From assembly GCA_964647825.1 (NCBI GenBank), contig CAZYJL010000005.1, positions 119,179 to 183,178 of the forward strand: DNA of 64,000 nt, read 5' to 3'. Position numbers and translations under genes: made by a program. Below the pieces are notes generated by a model. It worked only from the letters and a program-made list of their open reading frames with translations, was not told the DNA's origin and did no database searches. The DNA comes from VFKI01 sp964647825. GTDB lineage: Bacteria > Pseudomonadota > Gammaproteobacteria > DSM-16500. Shown here piece after piece: positions 33,958-43,443 of the stretch. Position 1 is the first letter of the stretch; the number at the start of each line of letters is the position of its first letter.

Positions 33958-34950
33958 TTACTCTCTTGGTGAAGATGGCGGCCAGTTTTCAATATGCATA
34001 CCAAGCGCCAAACCATGAGCGGATAAAACACTCTTTATTTCAGTGAGCGACTTCTTACCCAGATTCGGCGTCTTTAAAAGATCCGCTTCAGTTCTTTGTA
34101 CCAAATCACCAATAAAATAAATACTTTCTGCCTTCAAGCAATTCGCTGAACGCACTGTTAACTCAAGATCATCCACTGGGCGTGCAAACAACGGGTTTGC
34201 CGCTTGTCGATCATTACCATCATTCGCTAATAATGAAGATTTCAAGTCAACAAAAGGTGCCAATTGTTGCTGCAAAATAGTTGCAGAACGTCTGATCGCC
34301 TCTTCTGGATCCAACGTACCATCTGTTTCAAGATCAATGACCAAACGATCTAAATCCGTACGCTGCTCCACGCGAGCACTTTCAACGGTATAAGCAACCT
34401 TTTTTACAGGTGAAAAACTTGCATCAAGATGTAAAACACCGATGCTTGCCTTTCCACTTTCTTCTTCTTTTATTTTTGCGCGATTTGCCGCAGTTTGATA
34501 ACCGCGCCCCATCACAACACGCAAGGTCATTGCAATGGAACCCGCTTCATTCAGATTAGCAATAACTTTATTAGGATTAACAATTTCAACATCATGTTCT
34601 TGCTCAATGTCACCTGCATAGACAGGACCAGGACCTTTTTTGCTTAATCGCAAAACAACTTCTTCCCGACCATGTAAGCGTACAGAAACTTCTTTTAAAT
34701 TAAGAAGAATTTCAATGACGTCTTCTTGAACACCGGGAATAACACTGTATTCATGAAGCACATTGTCAATTTTGGCTTCAACAATGGCGGCGCCTGGCAT
34801 TGATGACAGAAGAATACGACGTAAAGTCGTTCCTAGCGTATGACCAAAACCTCTTTCAAGCGGCTCTAACGTAATCTTCGCATGCCCATGACCAATCGTC
34901 TCAACAGCAATCTCACGGGGTGTTAAAAATTCGTACGGATTATTTTGCAT
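33958..34950 (-). CDS. rpoA: RNA polymerase alpha subunit
   Basis: A 330-residue subunit that nucleates core assembly and contacts UP elements and activators. The N-terminal dimerisation domain shows GFGHTLGTTLRRILLSSMPG. The C-terminal domain begins near residue 250 with the DNA-contacting block RSANCLKAESIYFIGDLVQR and ends with NLGKKSLTEIKSVL. It lies between rpsD and rplQ. Confidence 0.98.
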   Translation of the reverse strand: MQNNPYEFLTPREIAVETIGHGHAKITLEPLERGFGHTLGTTLRRILLSSMPGAAIVEAKIDNVLHEYSVIPGVQEDVIEILLNLKEVSVRLHGREEVVLRLSKKGPGPVYAGDIEQEHDVEIVNPNKVIANLNEAGSIAMTLRVVMGRGYQTAANRAKIKEEESGKASIGVLHLDASFSPVKKVAYTVESARVEQRTDLDRLVIDLETDGTLDPEEAIRRSATILQQQLAPFVDLKSSLLANDGNDRQAANPLFARPVDDLELTVRSANCLKAESIYFIGDLVQRTEADLLKTPNLGKKSLTEIKSVLSAHGLALGMHIENWPPSSPRE

Positions 34951-34987
34951 GAAGTAACCTCATATCCATAATGGCTCGCTGATGTGA

Positions 34988-35608
34988 CTACCTAGAATAA
35001 AGCTCAACAATAAGCTTTTCGTAAATATCAGGCGGAAGATCTGAACGTAATGGATATTGTTTGAAAACACCTGAAAGCTCATTCATGTTGACTTCAACCC
35101 ATCCACAAGCAGGGCGTGACTGGGAAAGTGTTAATGCACTTTGCACTCTCAGTTGCTTTTTTGCTTTCTCATCAATCGAGACAATATCACCAGGAGAAAC
35201 CATGAAAGAAGGAATGTTAACACGTTTCCCATTCACCAAAACACCACAATGCGTGACAAGCTGACGAGCTTCTGCACGCGTTGAACCAAAGCCCATACGA
35301 TAAACAACATTATCTAAGCGACTCTCTAACAACCTTAACAAGTTTTCACCTGTCGACCCTTTAAGTCGAGAAGCTTCTTTAAAATAATTACGAAATTGAC
35401 GTTCGAGAACACCATAAATACGACGCACTTTTTGTTTTTCACGTAGCTGACCGCCATATTCCGTCAGACGACTTTTTCTACCGCCATGTACGCCAGGTGC
35501 AGCATCGAGCTTACACTTGCTATCAAGAGACCTTACGCCACTTAATAAAGAAAGATCACTACCTTCACGTCTTGAAAGCTTGCATCTGGGACCGAGATAC
35601 CTTGCCAT
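34988..35608 (-). CDS. rpsD: 30S ribosomal protein S4
   Basis: A 206-residue primary rRNA-binding protein, in other bacteria also the translational repressor of the alpha operon. It begins MARYLGPRCKLSRREGSDL and has the S4 domain block LESRLDNVVYRMGFGSTRAEARQLVTH (about residues 92-118). Length equals E. coli S4. Confidence 0.98.
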   Translation of the reverse strand: MARYLGPRCKLSRREGSDLSLLSGVRSLDSKCKLDAAPGVHGGRKSRLTEYGGQLREKQKVRRIYGVLERQFRNYFKEASRLKGSTGENLLRLLESRLDNVVYRMGFGSTRAEARQLVTHCGVLVNGKRVNIPSFMVSPGDIVSIDEKAKKQLRVQSALTLSQSRPACGWVEVNMNELSGVFKQYPLRSDLPPDIYEKLIVELYSR

Positions 35609-35647
35609 TCCTCTATTTCTCCTGCCTTTTTCTTTCTCTGATATTAA

Positions 35648-36112
35648 TTAAACACGACGCTTCTTAGGATCACGACACCCGTTAAAAGGTATTCCTGTTG
35701 CATCGGTAATAGACAAAACCTTTAATCCTGCAGTATGCAATGCTCTGATGGCTGACTCCCTGCCTGGACCGGGGCCTTTTACGCGTACATGAACATTTTT
35801 CATCCCAAAATTTTCCACCACAATTTGAGCAACTTTAGCAACTGCTTCACCCGCAGCATAAGGCGTCGATTTTCTTGAGCCTTTATAACCACAGCTGGCT
35901 GCTGTTGCCCATGCAATGGAATTTCCTTGAATATCCGTAATCGTCACAAGTGTGTTGTTAAAAGAAGCGAGAATATGCACCACACCATCAACAACTTGCT
36001 TTTTGATTTTTTTCCGTGGTTTTGATGTAGCCACTACAGCTGGAGAAACAACTTCCGCGCCTGCATTCTTTACTATTTCAACACTGTTGCTGTTGTTACT
36101 TACTGATGCCAT
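35648..36112 (-). CDS. rpsK: 30S ribosomal protein S11
   Basis: A 154-residue S11. The conserved part begins at about residue 33 (RKKIKKQVVDGVVHILASFNN) and ends in DPKKRRV. The N-terminal extension of about 25 residues, rich in S, N, V and A, is longer than in E. coli (129 residues). It lies between rpsM and rpsD. Confidence 0.97.
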   Translation of the reverse strand: MASVSNNSNSVEIVKNAGAEVVSPAVVATSKPRKKIKKQVVDGVVHILASFNNTLVTITDIQGNSIAWATAASCGYKGSRKSTPYAAGEAVAKVAQIVVENFGMKNVHVRVKGPGPGRESAIRALHTAGLKVLSITDATGIPFNGCRDPKKRRV

Positions 36113-36193
36113 GTGCTTTCTCGCCTAATAAAACTATTCTATGTTGGTTTTTATTAAATTGGTTCAATGTAAAAGGTCTATTCTAAACAAATA

Positions 36194-36553
36194 CTAAACC
36201 TGTTTACCTTTACGACGTCCTTTACGTGTCCGCGCATTCGTACGTGTACGTTGACCACGAACAGGTAAACCACGTCTGTGACGCAATCCACGATAACTAC
36301 CTAGCTCGACAAGACGCTTGATATTCATAGCAACTTCACGTCGCAGATCCCCTTCAACACGGTAACGCGCAATCTCCGCACGCAAAGCCTCAAGATCAGA
36401 CTCCGATAAATCCTTAGCTTTTACATTTGGGCTAATCTTTACCGCTGAACATATTTTGCTTGCTCTATTACGACCAATACCAAAAATCGCCGTTAGACCA
36501 ATTACAATATGTTTTTGTAAGGGAATATTTACGCCTGCAATACGGGCCGCCAT
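36194..36553 (-). CDS. rpsM: 30S ribosomal protein S13
   Basis: A 119-residue S13, first gene of the alpha operon. It begins MAARIAGVNIPLQKHIVIGL and has GSYRGLRHRRGLPVRGQRT near the C-terminus, the tRNA- and subunit-bridge-contacting region. Confidence 0.98.
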   Translation of the reverse strand: MAARIAGVNIPLQKHIVIGLTAIFGIGRNRASKICSAVKISPNVKAKDLSESDLEALRAEIARYRVEGDLRREVAMNIKRLVELGSYRGLRHRRGLPVRGQRTRTNARTRKGRRKGKQV

Positions 36554-36669
36554 TCAGCTACTCCTGAAATTCTCAATCGTTTTTCTGTTGTATTTTACAA
36601 TAATAAAAAAAGGACCTGATTTTAGTTCCCCATGAGAAAAAAATCAAACTTAATCATGGTTTAAAAATA

Positions 36670-36783
36670 TTATCCTTGTTTTTGTTTATGCCTCTTTTCT
36701 TTACAAATAACGCGAAGCACTCTTTTTCGTTTAACAATCTTACAGTTTCTACATATTTTTTTTACTGATGCACCCACTTTCAT
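36670..36783 (-). CDS. rpmJ: 50S ribosomal protein L36
   Basis: A 37-residue protein read directly from the sequence: MKVGASVKKICRNCKIVKRK and onwards to HKQKQG. The zinc ligands CRNC, a later cysteine and a histidine identify the zinc-containing (C+) L36. It sits between secY and rpsM as in other spc operons. Confidence 0.97.
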   Translation of the reverse strand: MKVGASVKKICRNCKIVKRKRVLRVICKEKRHKQKQG

Positions 36784-36833
36784 CCTAAATTCTCCATAAC
36801 ACTCTTCAAGCGATTACAATAATATTAAGTAGA

Positions 36834-38177
36834 CTACCTTACTAAACTCATTTTTCCACCACTACGCAAATTTGATTTCTTGACAAGCGACTCATATTGA
36901 TAAGACATAATATGTGTTTGAACTTGCGCAATAAAATCCATTACAACCACAACAATAATCAACAAAGACGTGCCGCCAAAGTAAAAAGGCACATTCCAAG
37001 CCATAATTAAAATTTCAGGCAAAAGACAAACAAGGGTAACATAAATTGAACCAGCAAGAGTTAAACGGGACATAACAGCATCAATATATTTAGCAGTCTG
37101 CTCACCAGGGCGGATCCCAGGAACAAAAGCACCCGATTTCTTTAAGTTATCTGCTGTTTCTACTGGATTAAAAACTAATGCTGTATAAAAAAAACTGAAA
37201 AATATAATACCCGCAGCAAAAATCAACATATGTAGTGGTTGACCCTGCTGTAAAAGTAATCCAAGAGATGCCAACCAACCCATACCCTTACCATGCCCAA
37301 ACCACTGAGCAAGAGTCGCTGGGAACAAAATCATGCTTGAAGCAAAAATAGGCGGGATCACACCGGACATATTAATCTTTAAAGGTAAGTGACTACTACG
37401 GGCAGAATACATATTCCCGCCCTGAATACGACGAGCATAATTAATAGCAATGCGCCTTTGACCACGCTCGATAAAAACAACAATAGCAACAACTGCGCAA
37501 ATAGCTAATATTATTAATAATAGAGCAACAGGCTGTAATTGACCTTCCCTCACTTGTTCCATTGTTCTACCAATAGCTGACGGAAGGCCAGCCACAATAC
37601 CCGAGAAGATAATAATCGATATACCATTACCTATCCCTCTTTCTGTTACCTGCTCACCCAACCACATAAGAAAAAGTGTGCCTGTAACAAGCGTAATCAC
37701 TGTGATGACATAAAAAGACATATCGGGATTCAACGCAATTCCGTGACCAACAAGCATGCGTGAAACACCCAACGCTTGAAATGTAGACAAAAATAATGTC
37801 CCGTAGCGAGTATAACGATTAATCTTTCTTTGTCCTGCTTCGCCTTCTTTACGAAGTTCAGAAAGCTGGGGCATTAATACAGTTAGAAGCTGAACAATAA
37901 TAGATGCGGAGATATAAGGCATAATCCCTAAGGCAAAAATGCTAAATCGCATTAGCGCCCCGCCAGAAAACATATTAAAAAGACCGATTATATTATTTTG
38001 CTGCGCACTAAAAAGTGCTCTAAGTTTTTCAGGATCTAAACCAGGAACGGGTATATATGAGCCAATTCTGAAAACAATAATTGCAAAAAGCACAAAAAGA
38101 AGTCGAGCTGTTAAATCAGCTAATCCTCGCTTTGAACTACTGCCAGCAGTTGAGGATAATCGGTCAACACTTCCCAT
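36834..38177 (-). CDS. secY: Protein translocase subunit SecY
   Basis: The 447-residue channel subunit of the Sec translocon, with ten hydrophobic segments. Family blocks are RIGSYIPVPGLD near the start, GIMPYISASIIVQLL, GIGNGISIIIFSGIVAGLPS and, near the end, SYQYESLVKK. It follows rplO after 7 bases in the spc operon. Confidence 0.98.
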   Translation of the reverse strand: MGSVDRLSSTAGSSSKRGLADLTARLLFVLFAIIVFRIGSYIPVPGLDPEKLRALFSAQQNNIIGLFNMFSGGALMRFSIFALGIMPYISASIIVQLLTVLMPQLSELRKEGEAGQRKINRYTRYGTLFLSTFQALGVSRMLVGHGIALNPDMSFYVITVITLVTGTLFLMWLGEQVTERGIGNGISIIIFSGIVAGLPSAIGRTMEQVREGQLQPVALLLIILAICAVVAIVVFIERGQRRIAINYARRIQGGNMYSARSSHLPLKINMSGVIPPIFASSMILFPATLAQWFGHGKGMGWLASLGLLLQQGQPLHMLIFAAGIIFFSFFYTALVFNPVETADNLKKSGAFVPGIRPGEQTAKYIDAVMSRLTLAGSIYVTLVCLLPEILIMAWNVPFYFGGTSLLIIVVVVMDFIAQVQTHIMSYQYESLVKKSNLRSGGKMSLVR

Positions 38178-38184
38178 AGCTCAA

Positions 38185-38619
38185 CTATCCCTCAATTTTT
38201 CCACCTAAAGCTTCAATAGCGATACGAGCACCGGCTGTCACATGCACACCGGTTACGACCACTGCCTTCTGTAACGTACCAGATGCCATAATTTTAGCAT
38301 GCTTCGTGACTTTACGAATCAAACCTGCATGCTTTAAGGTTTCAAGTGTTACTTTATCTGAATCAAGATAATTAAGCGCATCTAAACGAACTTCTTCGCT
38401 GAGTAAAGCTTTCATTGAGCGAAAACCAGACTTAGGCAGCCTTCTCTGCAAAGGCATTTGCCCGCCCTCAAAACCAACCTTATGGTATCCACCAGCACGT
38501 GCATGTTGGCCTTTATGACCTTTACCACTGGTTTTCCCCTTACCTGAGCCAATGCCTCTACCAAGGCGTTTAGCCGGCGTTTTAGCCCCTTTTGCTGGCC
38601 TTAACGTATTAAGATTCAT
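38185..38619 (-). CDS. rplO: 50S ribosomal protein L15
   Basis: A 144-residue L15 with the glycine- and lysine-rich N-terminus (RLGRGIGSGKGKTSGKGHKG) followed by FEGGQMPLQRRLPK. It lies between rpmD and secY, 3 bases after rpmD. Confidence 0.98.
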   Translation of the reverse strand: MNLNTLRPAKGAKTPAKRLGRGIGSGKGKTSGKGHKGQHARAGGYHKVGFEGGQMPLQRRLPKSGFRSMKALLSEEVRLDALNYLDSDKVTLETLKHAGLIRKVTKHAKIMASGTLQKAVVVTGVHVTAGARIAIEALGGKIEG

Positions 38620-38622
38620 ATA

Positions 38623-38853
38623 TTAACTATCCTTTTTTGCTTGCGTAGAAACAGAGAGTAGATAAGACACACTTCTAATCATGCCTAAAGTACACGGATT
38701 AGAATCTAAAGTAACAGAATGTCCAATCTTTCTTAGTCCTAAACCTTGCACACATTTTTTATGATTAGGCTTTGCACCAATGGTGCTCTTAACAAGCTTA
38801 ATAACAAGCTCTGTATTTTTATTTTTTTGTTTCTCTTTTTTCGCAGCAGCCAT
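38623..38853 (-). CDS. rpmD: 50S ribosomal protein L30
   Basis: A 76-residue L30; the core is VKSTIGAKPNHKKCVQGLGLRKIGHSV. It has a lysine-rich N-terminal extension of about 14 residues and a short tail compared with E. coli (59 residues). It lies between rpsE and rplO. Confidence 0.95.
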   Translation of the reverse strand: MAAAKKEKQKNKNTELVIKLVKSTIGAKPNHKKCVQGLGLRKIGHSVTLDSNPCTLGMIRSVSYLLSVSTQAKKDS

Positions 38854-38856
38854 TTC

Positions 38857-39366
38857 TTAACTCCCTATTTCTTCTATGAGCTTGCCACGTTTAGCAGCAA
38901 CATATTCAGGCGTCTCGACATCTTGTAATGCCTTTAGCGTTGCTCTAACCACATTTACAGGATTACTGGATCCTATAATTCTCGCTAACACATTTCTTAC
39001 GCCTAACACCTCAAATACTGCTCGCATAGCACCACCAGCAATAATACCGGTACCTTCGGAAGCTGGTTTCATAAATACCCGAGTAGCGCCATGCTTACCT
39101 TTCACACCAGCATGCAACGTACCTTCTTTTAAGGATATGTGAACCATATTTTTTCTTGCAGCTTCGAGTGCTTTTTGTATTGCAACGGGAACTTCTCTTG
39201 CTTTCCCACGTCCCATACCTACGCGGCCTTTACCATCACCAACCACAATAGTCGCTGCAAAACTAAAAATTCTACCGCCTTTCACTACCTTTGCATTACG
39301 AGCGACAGCTACAAGCTTTTCCTGTATGCCATCACCTTTTACTGTTGCTTGCTCATAACCCGCCAT
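38857..39366 (-). CDS. rpsE: 30S ribosomal protein S5
   Basis: A 169-residue S5 with the double-stranded RNA-binding-like N-domain (QEKLVAVARNAKVVKGGRIF) and GDGKGRVGMGRGKAREVP, the region tied to decoding accuracy. It is of normal length and in spc operon order. Confidence 0.98.
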   Translation of the reverse strand: MAGYEQATVKGDGIQEKLVAVARNAKVVKGGRIFSFAATIVVGDGKGRVGMGRGKAREVPVAIQKALEAARKNMVHISLKEGTLHAGVKGKHGATRVFMKPASEGTGIIAGGAMRAVFEVLGVRNVLARIIGSSNPVNVVRATLKALQDVETPEYVAAKRGKLIEEIGS

Positions 39367-39380
39367 AGTTGCTTAACCCT

Positions 39381-39734
39381 TTAAAATTGCAGCCCATTTT
39401 CTCTGGCTGCATCAGCCAGTGCCTTTACACGACCGTGATATACAAAACCAGAACGATCAAATGCTACCTTCGCAAGACCAGCCTTTAATGCTCTTTCAGC
39501 AACAAGACTACCGACATGTTTAGCAGCGTCTATATTTCCTGTCGACTTAAGCTTTTTCTTAATCTCAGCATCGAGTGTTGATGCACTAACAAGCACATTC
39601 GATCCATCAGCAGAAATTACCTGAGCATAAATGTGTCTTGGCGTACGATGTATACACAAACGAATTGCTTCAATTTCGCGAATGCGCATTCTCGTTTTTT
39701 TAGCCCTACGAATCCTTGCATCTTTTCTTTTCAT
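39381..39734 (-). CDS. rplR: 50S ribosomal protein L18
   Basis: A 117-residue 5S rRNA-binding protein. It contains RLCIHRTPRHIYAQVI and ends FDRSGFVYHGRVKALADAAR, then ENGLQF, the family C-terminus. Confidence 0.98.
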   Translation of the reverse strand: MKRKDARIRRAKKTRMRIREIEAIRLCIHRTPRHIYAQVISADGSNVLVSASTLDAEIKKKLKSTGNIDAAKHVGSLVAERALKAGLAKVAFDRSGFVYHGRVKALADAARENGLQF

Positions 39735-39759
39735 TTGGCTACCCTATAAAATAACTAAC

Positions 39760-40329
39760 TTACTTCTTCTTTGTTTCTTTTAGTTCAATTTTTTCATCTG
39801 AATAACGTATACCTTTACCTTTATACGGTTCAGGTGATCTGACAGCGCGGATTTTAGAAGCAACATGTCCAACAAGCTGTTTATCAGCACCTTTTATAAG
39901 GATTTCAGTAAGCGTAGGTGCTTCAATCGTAATTCCTGCTGGCGCTTTAAACACAACGGGATGAGAAAAACCAACAGACAGTAAAAGTTCAGTACCTTTC
40001 ACCTGTGCACGATAACCAACTCCAACGAGTAATAGTTTTTTCTCAAAACCCACAGTCACACCATTAAGCGAGTTCTGAAGCGTCGATCTCATCGTCCCAG
40101 CGATTGAACGATTAAGATGAGCACCCGTGCCAGAACGAGAATACCTAGGCTTAGTGGTAGGAACAATAGTTAAATTGCTTCCTTCTACTTTAATCTCAAC
40201 AGCTGGATGAACAGTTAGATTAAGCGTACCTTTAGGACCTTTAAGATGTACATCACTACCAACAATTTTTAACTCAACATTTGAAGGCAATGTAACAGGC
40301 TTTCTTCCTACTCTAGATGTAATAACCAT
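39760..40329 (-). CDS. rplF: 50S ribosomal protein L6
   Basis: A 189-residue L6 with two related domains; the C-terminal signature is PEPYKGKGIRYSDEKIELKE. It is slightly longer than E. coli L6 (177) through a lysine-rich tail. It lies between rpsH and rplR. Confidence 0.98.
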   Translation of the reverse strand: MVITSRVGRKPVTLPSNVELKIVGSDVHLKGPKGTLNLTVHPAVEIKVEGSNLTIVPTTKPRYSRSGTGAHLNRSIAGTMRSTLQNSLNGVTVGFEKKLLLVGVGYRAQVKGTELLLSVGFSHPVVFKAPAGITIEAPTLTEILIKGADKQLVGHVASKIRAVRSPEPYKGKGIRYSDEKIELKETKKK

Positions 40330-40341
40330 TATCCTCTCCTG

Positions 40342-40737
40342 TCACTCAACCGTACACAACACTTCACCGCCGAGATTGCGTGACTTTGCTTCACTTCCAG
40401 TCATCACACCATGAGAAGTAGACACGATTGCAATACCCATACCTGAGCAAACAACTGGCAAATCCTGACTACCTTTGTAAGTACGCAGACTAACTCGACT
40501 AATGCGTTTGATTTTTTTTATAACAGGCTTACCTTCAAAATAACTTAATTCTACAGAAATATTATGCTTCGCATCTTTTACTGTTGAGTCAAAGTTCTGA
40601 ATATAACCTTCTTTTTTCATGACCGATAAAATAGCTTTTTTTATCGTCGATGAAGGGAAAGATATTTTTTTCTCTCCCACAGATTGGGCATTTCTGATAC
40701 GAGTTAACATATCAGCTATAGGGTCTTGCATTGACAT
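40342..40737 (-). CDS. rpsH: 30S ribosomal protein S8
   Basis: A 131-residue S8 starting MSMQDPIADMLTRIRNAQ, identical in layout to E. coli. I chose the ATG at 40737, which has GAGGTG 7 bases upstream, over an upstream in-frame start. The C-terminal GVMTGSEAKSRNLGGEVLC block is typical. S8 represses the spc operon in E. coli. Confidence 0.97.
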   Translation of the reverse strand: MSMQDPIADMLTRIRNAQSVGEKKISFPSSTIKKAILSVMKKEGYIQNFDSTVKDAKHNISVELSYFEGKPVIKKIKRISRVSLRTYKGSQDLPVVCSGMGIAIVSTSHGVMTGSEAKSRNLGGEVLCTVE

Positions 40738-40760
40738 CTTCAACACCTCTTAATTTAGCT

Positions 40761-41066
40761 CTACCAGCTTGCTTTACGCATACCGGGAACAAACCCTCCG
40801 GTAACCTGTTTGCGCATATGAATTCTACAGAGTCCAGTCCTGCGATAGTTTCCTCTCGATCTACCGCAAAGCGCACAACGTTTGCGTTGTCTAGAAAGAC
40901 TTGAATCACGAGGTAACTCTTGTAATTTTCGGACAGCTTCTAGCCGATCAGACTCAGAAGAGGCTTGACTTGCAATAATTAACTTAAGAGCCTTACGCTT
41001 ATCTGCGTATTTTTTGCCAAGCAAACTTCTCTTCTTTTCACGCGCAATCATTGATTTTTTAGCCAT
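40761..41066 (-). CDS. rpsN: 30S ribosomal protein S14
   Basis: A 101-residue long-form (zinc-free) S14. It begins MAKKSMIAREKKR and ends CRIHMRKQVTGGFVPGMRKA and SW. The usual zinc CxxC pairs of the short form are incomplete, as expected for this form. Confidence 0.97.
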   Translation of the reverse strand: MAKKSMIAREKKRSLLGKKYADKRKALKLIIASQASSESDRLEAVRKLQELPRDSSLSRQRKRCALCGRSRGNYRRTGLCRIHMRKQVTGGFVPGMRKASW

Positions 41067-41069
41067 GAA

Positions 41070-41621
41070 TTAACCCGCTTCTTTTTCTCTAAAAGGAAAA
41101 CTAAATGCATCAAGCAGAGCGTGTGCTTCCCTGTCTGTTGCAGCCGAGGTGGTGATCGTAACGTCAAGTCCGCGCAAGGCGTCAATTTTGTCATATTCTA
41201 TTTCAGGAAAAACAATTTGCTCTTTAAAGCCAAGACTATAATTTCCACGACCATCAAATGATTTACTACTTAACCCACGAAAATCTCTTACGCGAGGCAG
41301 AGCGACAGAAATAAGCCTATCAAGAAACTCGTACATCTTTTTCCCGCGCAAAGTCACCTTACAGCCAATGGGCCAACCTTCACGAACCTTAAAACCTGCA
41401 ATTGACTTACGAGCAAGCGTGACAACCGGCTTTTGTCCAGCAATCTTCATTAAGTCACTAACGCCTGACTCAATTACTTTTTTATTATCAACAGCTTCCC
41501 CTAACCCCATATTAAGGGTTATTTTTAACAAACGTGGAACCTGCATAACTGATTTGTATTCAAACCGTTTCATCAATTTGCTAACAACTTCATTTCTATA
41601 CATTTCATGCAAACGAGCCAT
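41070..41621 (-). CDS. rplE: 50S ribosomal protein L5
   Basis: A 183-residue 5S rRNA-binding protein. Family blocks: LKITLNMGLGEA, GQKPVVTLARKSIAGFKVRE, and GNYSLGFKEQIVFPEI. It is 4 residues longer than E. coli L5 and 3 bases upstream of rpsN. Confidence 0.98.
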   Translation of the reverse strand: MARLHEMYRNEVVSKLMKRFEYKSVMQVPRLLKITLNMGLGEAVDNKKVIESGVSDLMKIAGQKPVVTLARKSIAGFKVREGWPIGCKVTLRGKKMYEFLDRLISVALPRVRDFRGLSSKSFDGRGNYSLGFKEQIVFPEIEYDKIDALRGLDVTITTSAATDREAHALLDAFSFPFREKEAG

Positions 41622-41683
41622 TATTATTCACCGTTATTCCTGATTTGCTATTGCTAAACTTTACCTGCTTAACTTCCAGAGTG

Positions 41684-42004
41684 TTAAATATCAACAACTT
41701 GTCCTGTTGACTTAAAATAACGTGCAGATTTTCCATCCTCTAGCTTACGAATGCCTACTCTACTGCCCTTACCTGAAGCCGAATCAAAAAGCATGACATT
41801 AGAAGAATCTATCGGCATAAATTTTATCACAACACCGCCTTTTTCGCCTGACTGCGGATTTGGCTTAACATGCTTCTTCGCTGCGTTAACACCATCAACA
41901 AGAAGCTTCTTCCCACAATCTTGAACGCTCAGGACAACTCCTTTTTTTCCTTTATTTTTTCCGGCAATGACAATTACTTCATCACCTTTCCTAATTTTTT
42001 TCAT
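41684..42004 (-). CDS. rplX: 50S ribosomal protein L24
   Basis: A 106-residue L24 with the N-terminal KOW motif (KGDEVIVIAGKNKGKKGVV) that starts 50S assembly. It lies between rplN and rplE with 62 bases to rplE. Confidence 0.97.
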   Translation of the reverse strand: MKKIRKGDEVIVIAGKNKGKKGVVLSVQDCGKKLLVDGVNAAKKHVKPNPQSGEKGGVVIKFMPIDSSNVMLFDSASGKGSRVGIRKLEDGKSARYFKSTGQVVDI

Positions 42005-42041
42005 AGTAGTTCGACTCTTCTATTTCTGACGAATAAAAAAC

Positions 42042-42410
42042 TTAAAGAACCTCAGGAGCAAGCGATATAATCTTCATGAAGTTATCCCCACGAAGCTCCC
42101 TTGTTATTGGTCCAAAAATACGTGTACCAACTGGCTGCATCTGTGCATTTAGCAGCACTACAGCATTCTCATCAAAACGAATCAAAGAACCATCAAATCT
42201 TCGAATCCCTTTGCGAGTTCTGACAATAACAGCATTCAGAACTTCACCTTTTTTAACTTTACTTCTAGGTATAGCTTCTTTTACGCTTACCTTAATGACG
42301 TCGCCAATTCCTGCATAACGACGGCGCGAACCGCCAAGCACTTTGATACACATGACTCGACGTGCACCACTATTATCTGCAACATCAAGTATTGTCTGTG
42401 TCTGAATCAT
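42042..42410 (-). CDS. rplN: 50S ribosomal protein L14
   Basis: A 122-residue L14 starting MIQTQTILDVADNSGARRVM. I chose the ATG at 42410, with GGAG 6 bases upstream; this equals the E. coli start, and four upstream in-frame residues are dropped. It is first gene of the spc operon after a 96-bp gap to rpsQ. Confidence 0.97.
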   Translation of the reverse strand: MIQTQTILDVADNSGARRVMCIKVLGGSRRRYAGIGDVIKVSVKEAIPRSKVKKGEVLNAVIVRTRKGIRRFDGSLIRFDENAVVLLNAQMQPVGTRIFGPITRELRGDNFMKIISLAPEVL

Positions 42411-42518
42411 GAAAAACTCCAAGATACGACGGCAATTTTAAAACGCCGCCAATGCTACCATGTTTAAGCAAAATATAAATAGGAAAAATATCTAAATAGC
42501 AACATAGATCAATTAAAA

Positions 42519-42830
42519 TTACTTACCCTCTACTGAGCTATCAAAATTTTTTAACACTTTTCCCACTGAAACAACCTTAAAAACTTCCCAATGTTTCAAC
42601 TTTGAAAGCGGCTTACACATTTTAATAATAACAGTATCGCCTTCAGCGGTTGCGCCTGAAGCATCATGCGCATACATTTTAGAAAAGCGGCGAACAAATT
42701 TATGATAAAGAGGATGCTTTACCTTACGCTCAACCTGAACGACTACGGTTTTATTCATTTTTTTACTAATTATTTTCCCAACCACCGTACGGCCCACAGG
42801 CTGGCTTACTGCTAACTGTTCTACTGTCAT
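42519..42830 (-). CDS. rpsQ: 30S ribosomal protein S17
   Basis: A 103-residue S17 with the core GRTVVGKIISKKMNKTVVVQ and HPLYHKFVRR. It is longer than E. coli S17 (84) at both ends. It overlaps rpmC by 4 bases and is last in the S10 operon. Confidence 0.97.
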   Translation of the reverse strand: MTVEQLAVSQPVGRTVVGKIISKKMNKTVVVQVERKVKHPLYHKFVRRFSKMYAHDASGATAEGDTVIIKMCKPLSKLKHWEVFKVVSVGKVLKNFDSSVEGK

Positions 42831-43030
42831 GCTGCTCCCCTTTCCCTTTCTTTCTCACCCAAAATGGTCATAACACGAGCAGCATTTCTTCTCACTTTTC
42901 TAAATAAATGAGTCTTGACTGACTGCTGCATACTGCGCTGCATGCGTAATGCAAATAGCTCTTTTTTTGCAGACTGAAACTCAGCTAATAACTCGTTTTC
43001 TGTCTTTTTTCTAAGTTCAGATAGTTTCAT
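42827..43030 (-). CDS. rpmC: 50S ribosomal protein L29
   Basis: A 67-residue L29 starting MKLSELRKKTENEL at the ATG at 43030, which overlaps the rplP stop (TGATG). An upstream in-frame ATG would add six residues inside rplP. It has the helical KELFALRMQ block. Confidence 0.95.
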   Translation of the reverse strand: MKLSELRKKTENELLAEFQSAKKELFALRMQRSMQQSVKTHLFRKVRRNAARVMTILGEKERERGAA

Positions 43031-43443
43031 CACATCACCGTCCGACATTCAAATACTGTTTTAACTGGCAACTTATCAGCCGCAAGACGAAGAGCCTGTC
43101 TAGCAAGATCTTCAGATACACCCTCAATCTCAAACATCATTCTACCTGGCTGCACCTGCGCAACCCAATATTCAACGCTTCCTTTACCACTTCCCATTCG
43201 AACTTCAAGTGGCTTTTTTGAAATTGGTTTATCAGGAAAAATACGTATCCATATTTTTCCACCACGCTTAATATGACGAGACATAGCACGACGTGCCGCT
43301 TCAATTTGTCGAGCAGTTATTCTACCTGTCTCAACAGCCTTTAGCCCAAACTCGCCAAAGCTAACCTTGTTTCCACGTGTAGCAACACCACGATTACGAA
43401 GTTTAAATTGTTTACGATATTTAGTTCGTGCTGGCTGCATCAT
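43030..43443 (-). CDS. rplP: 50S ribosomal protein L16
   Basis: A 137-residue L16 near the peptidyl transferase centre. It begins with QPARTKYRKQFKLRN and contains TARQIEAARRAMSRHIKRGG and KGSVEYWVAQVQPG. Two adjacent ATG codons overlap the rpsC stop (ATGATG), so either may be the start. Confidence 0.98.
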   Translation of the reverse strand: MMQPARTKYRKQFKLRNRGVATRGNKVSFGEFGLKAVETGRITARQIEAARRAMSRHIKRGGKIWIRIFPDKPISKKPLEVRMGSGKGSVEYWVAQVQPGRMMFEIEGVSEDLARQALRLAADKLPVKTVFECRTVM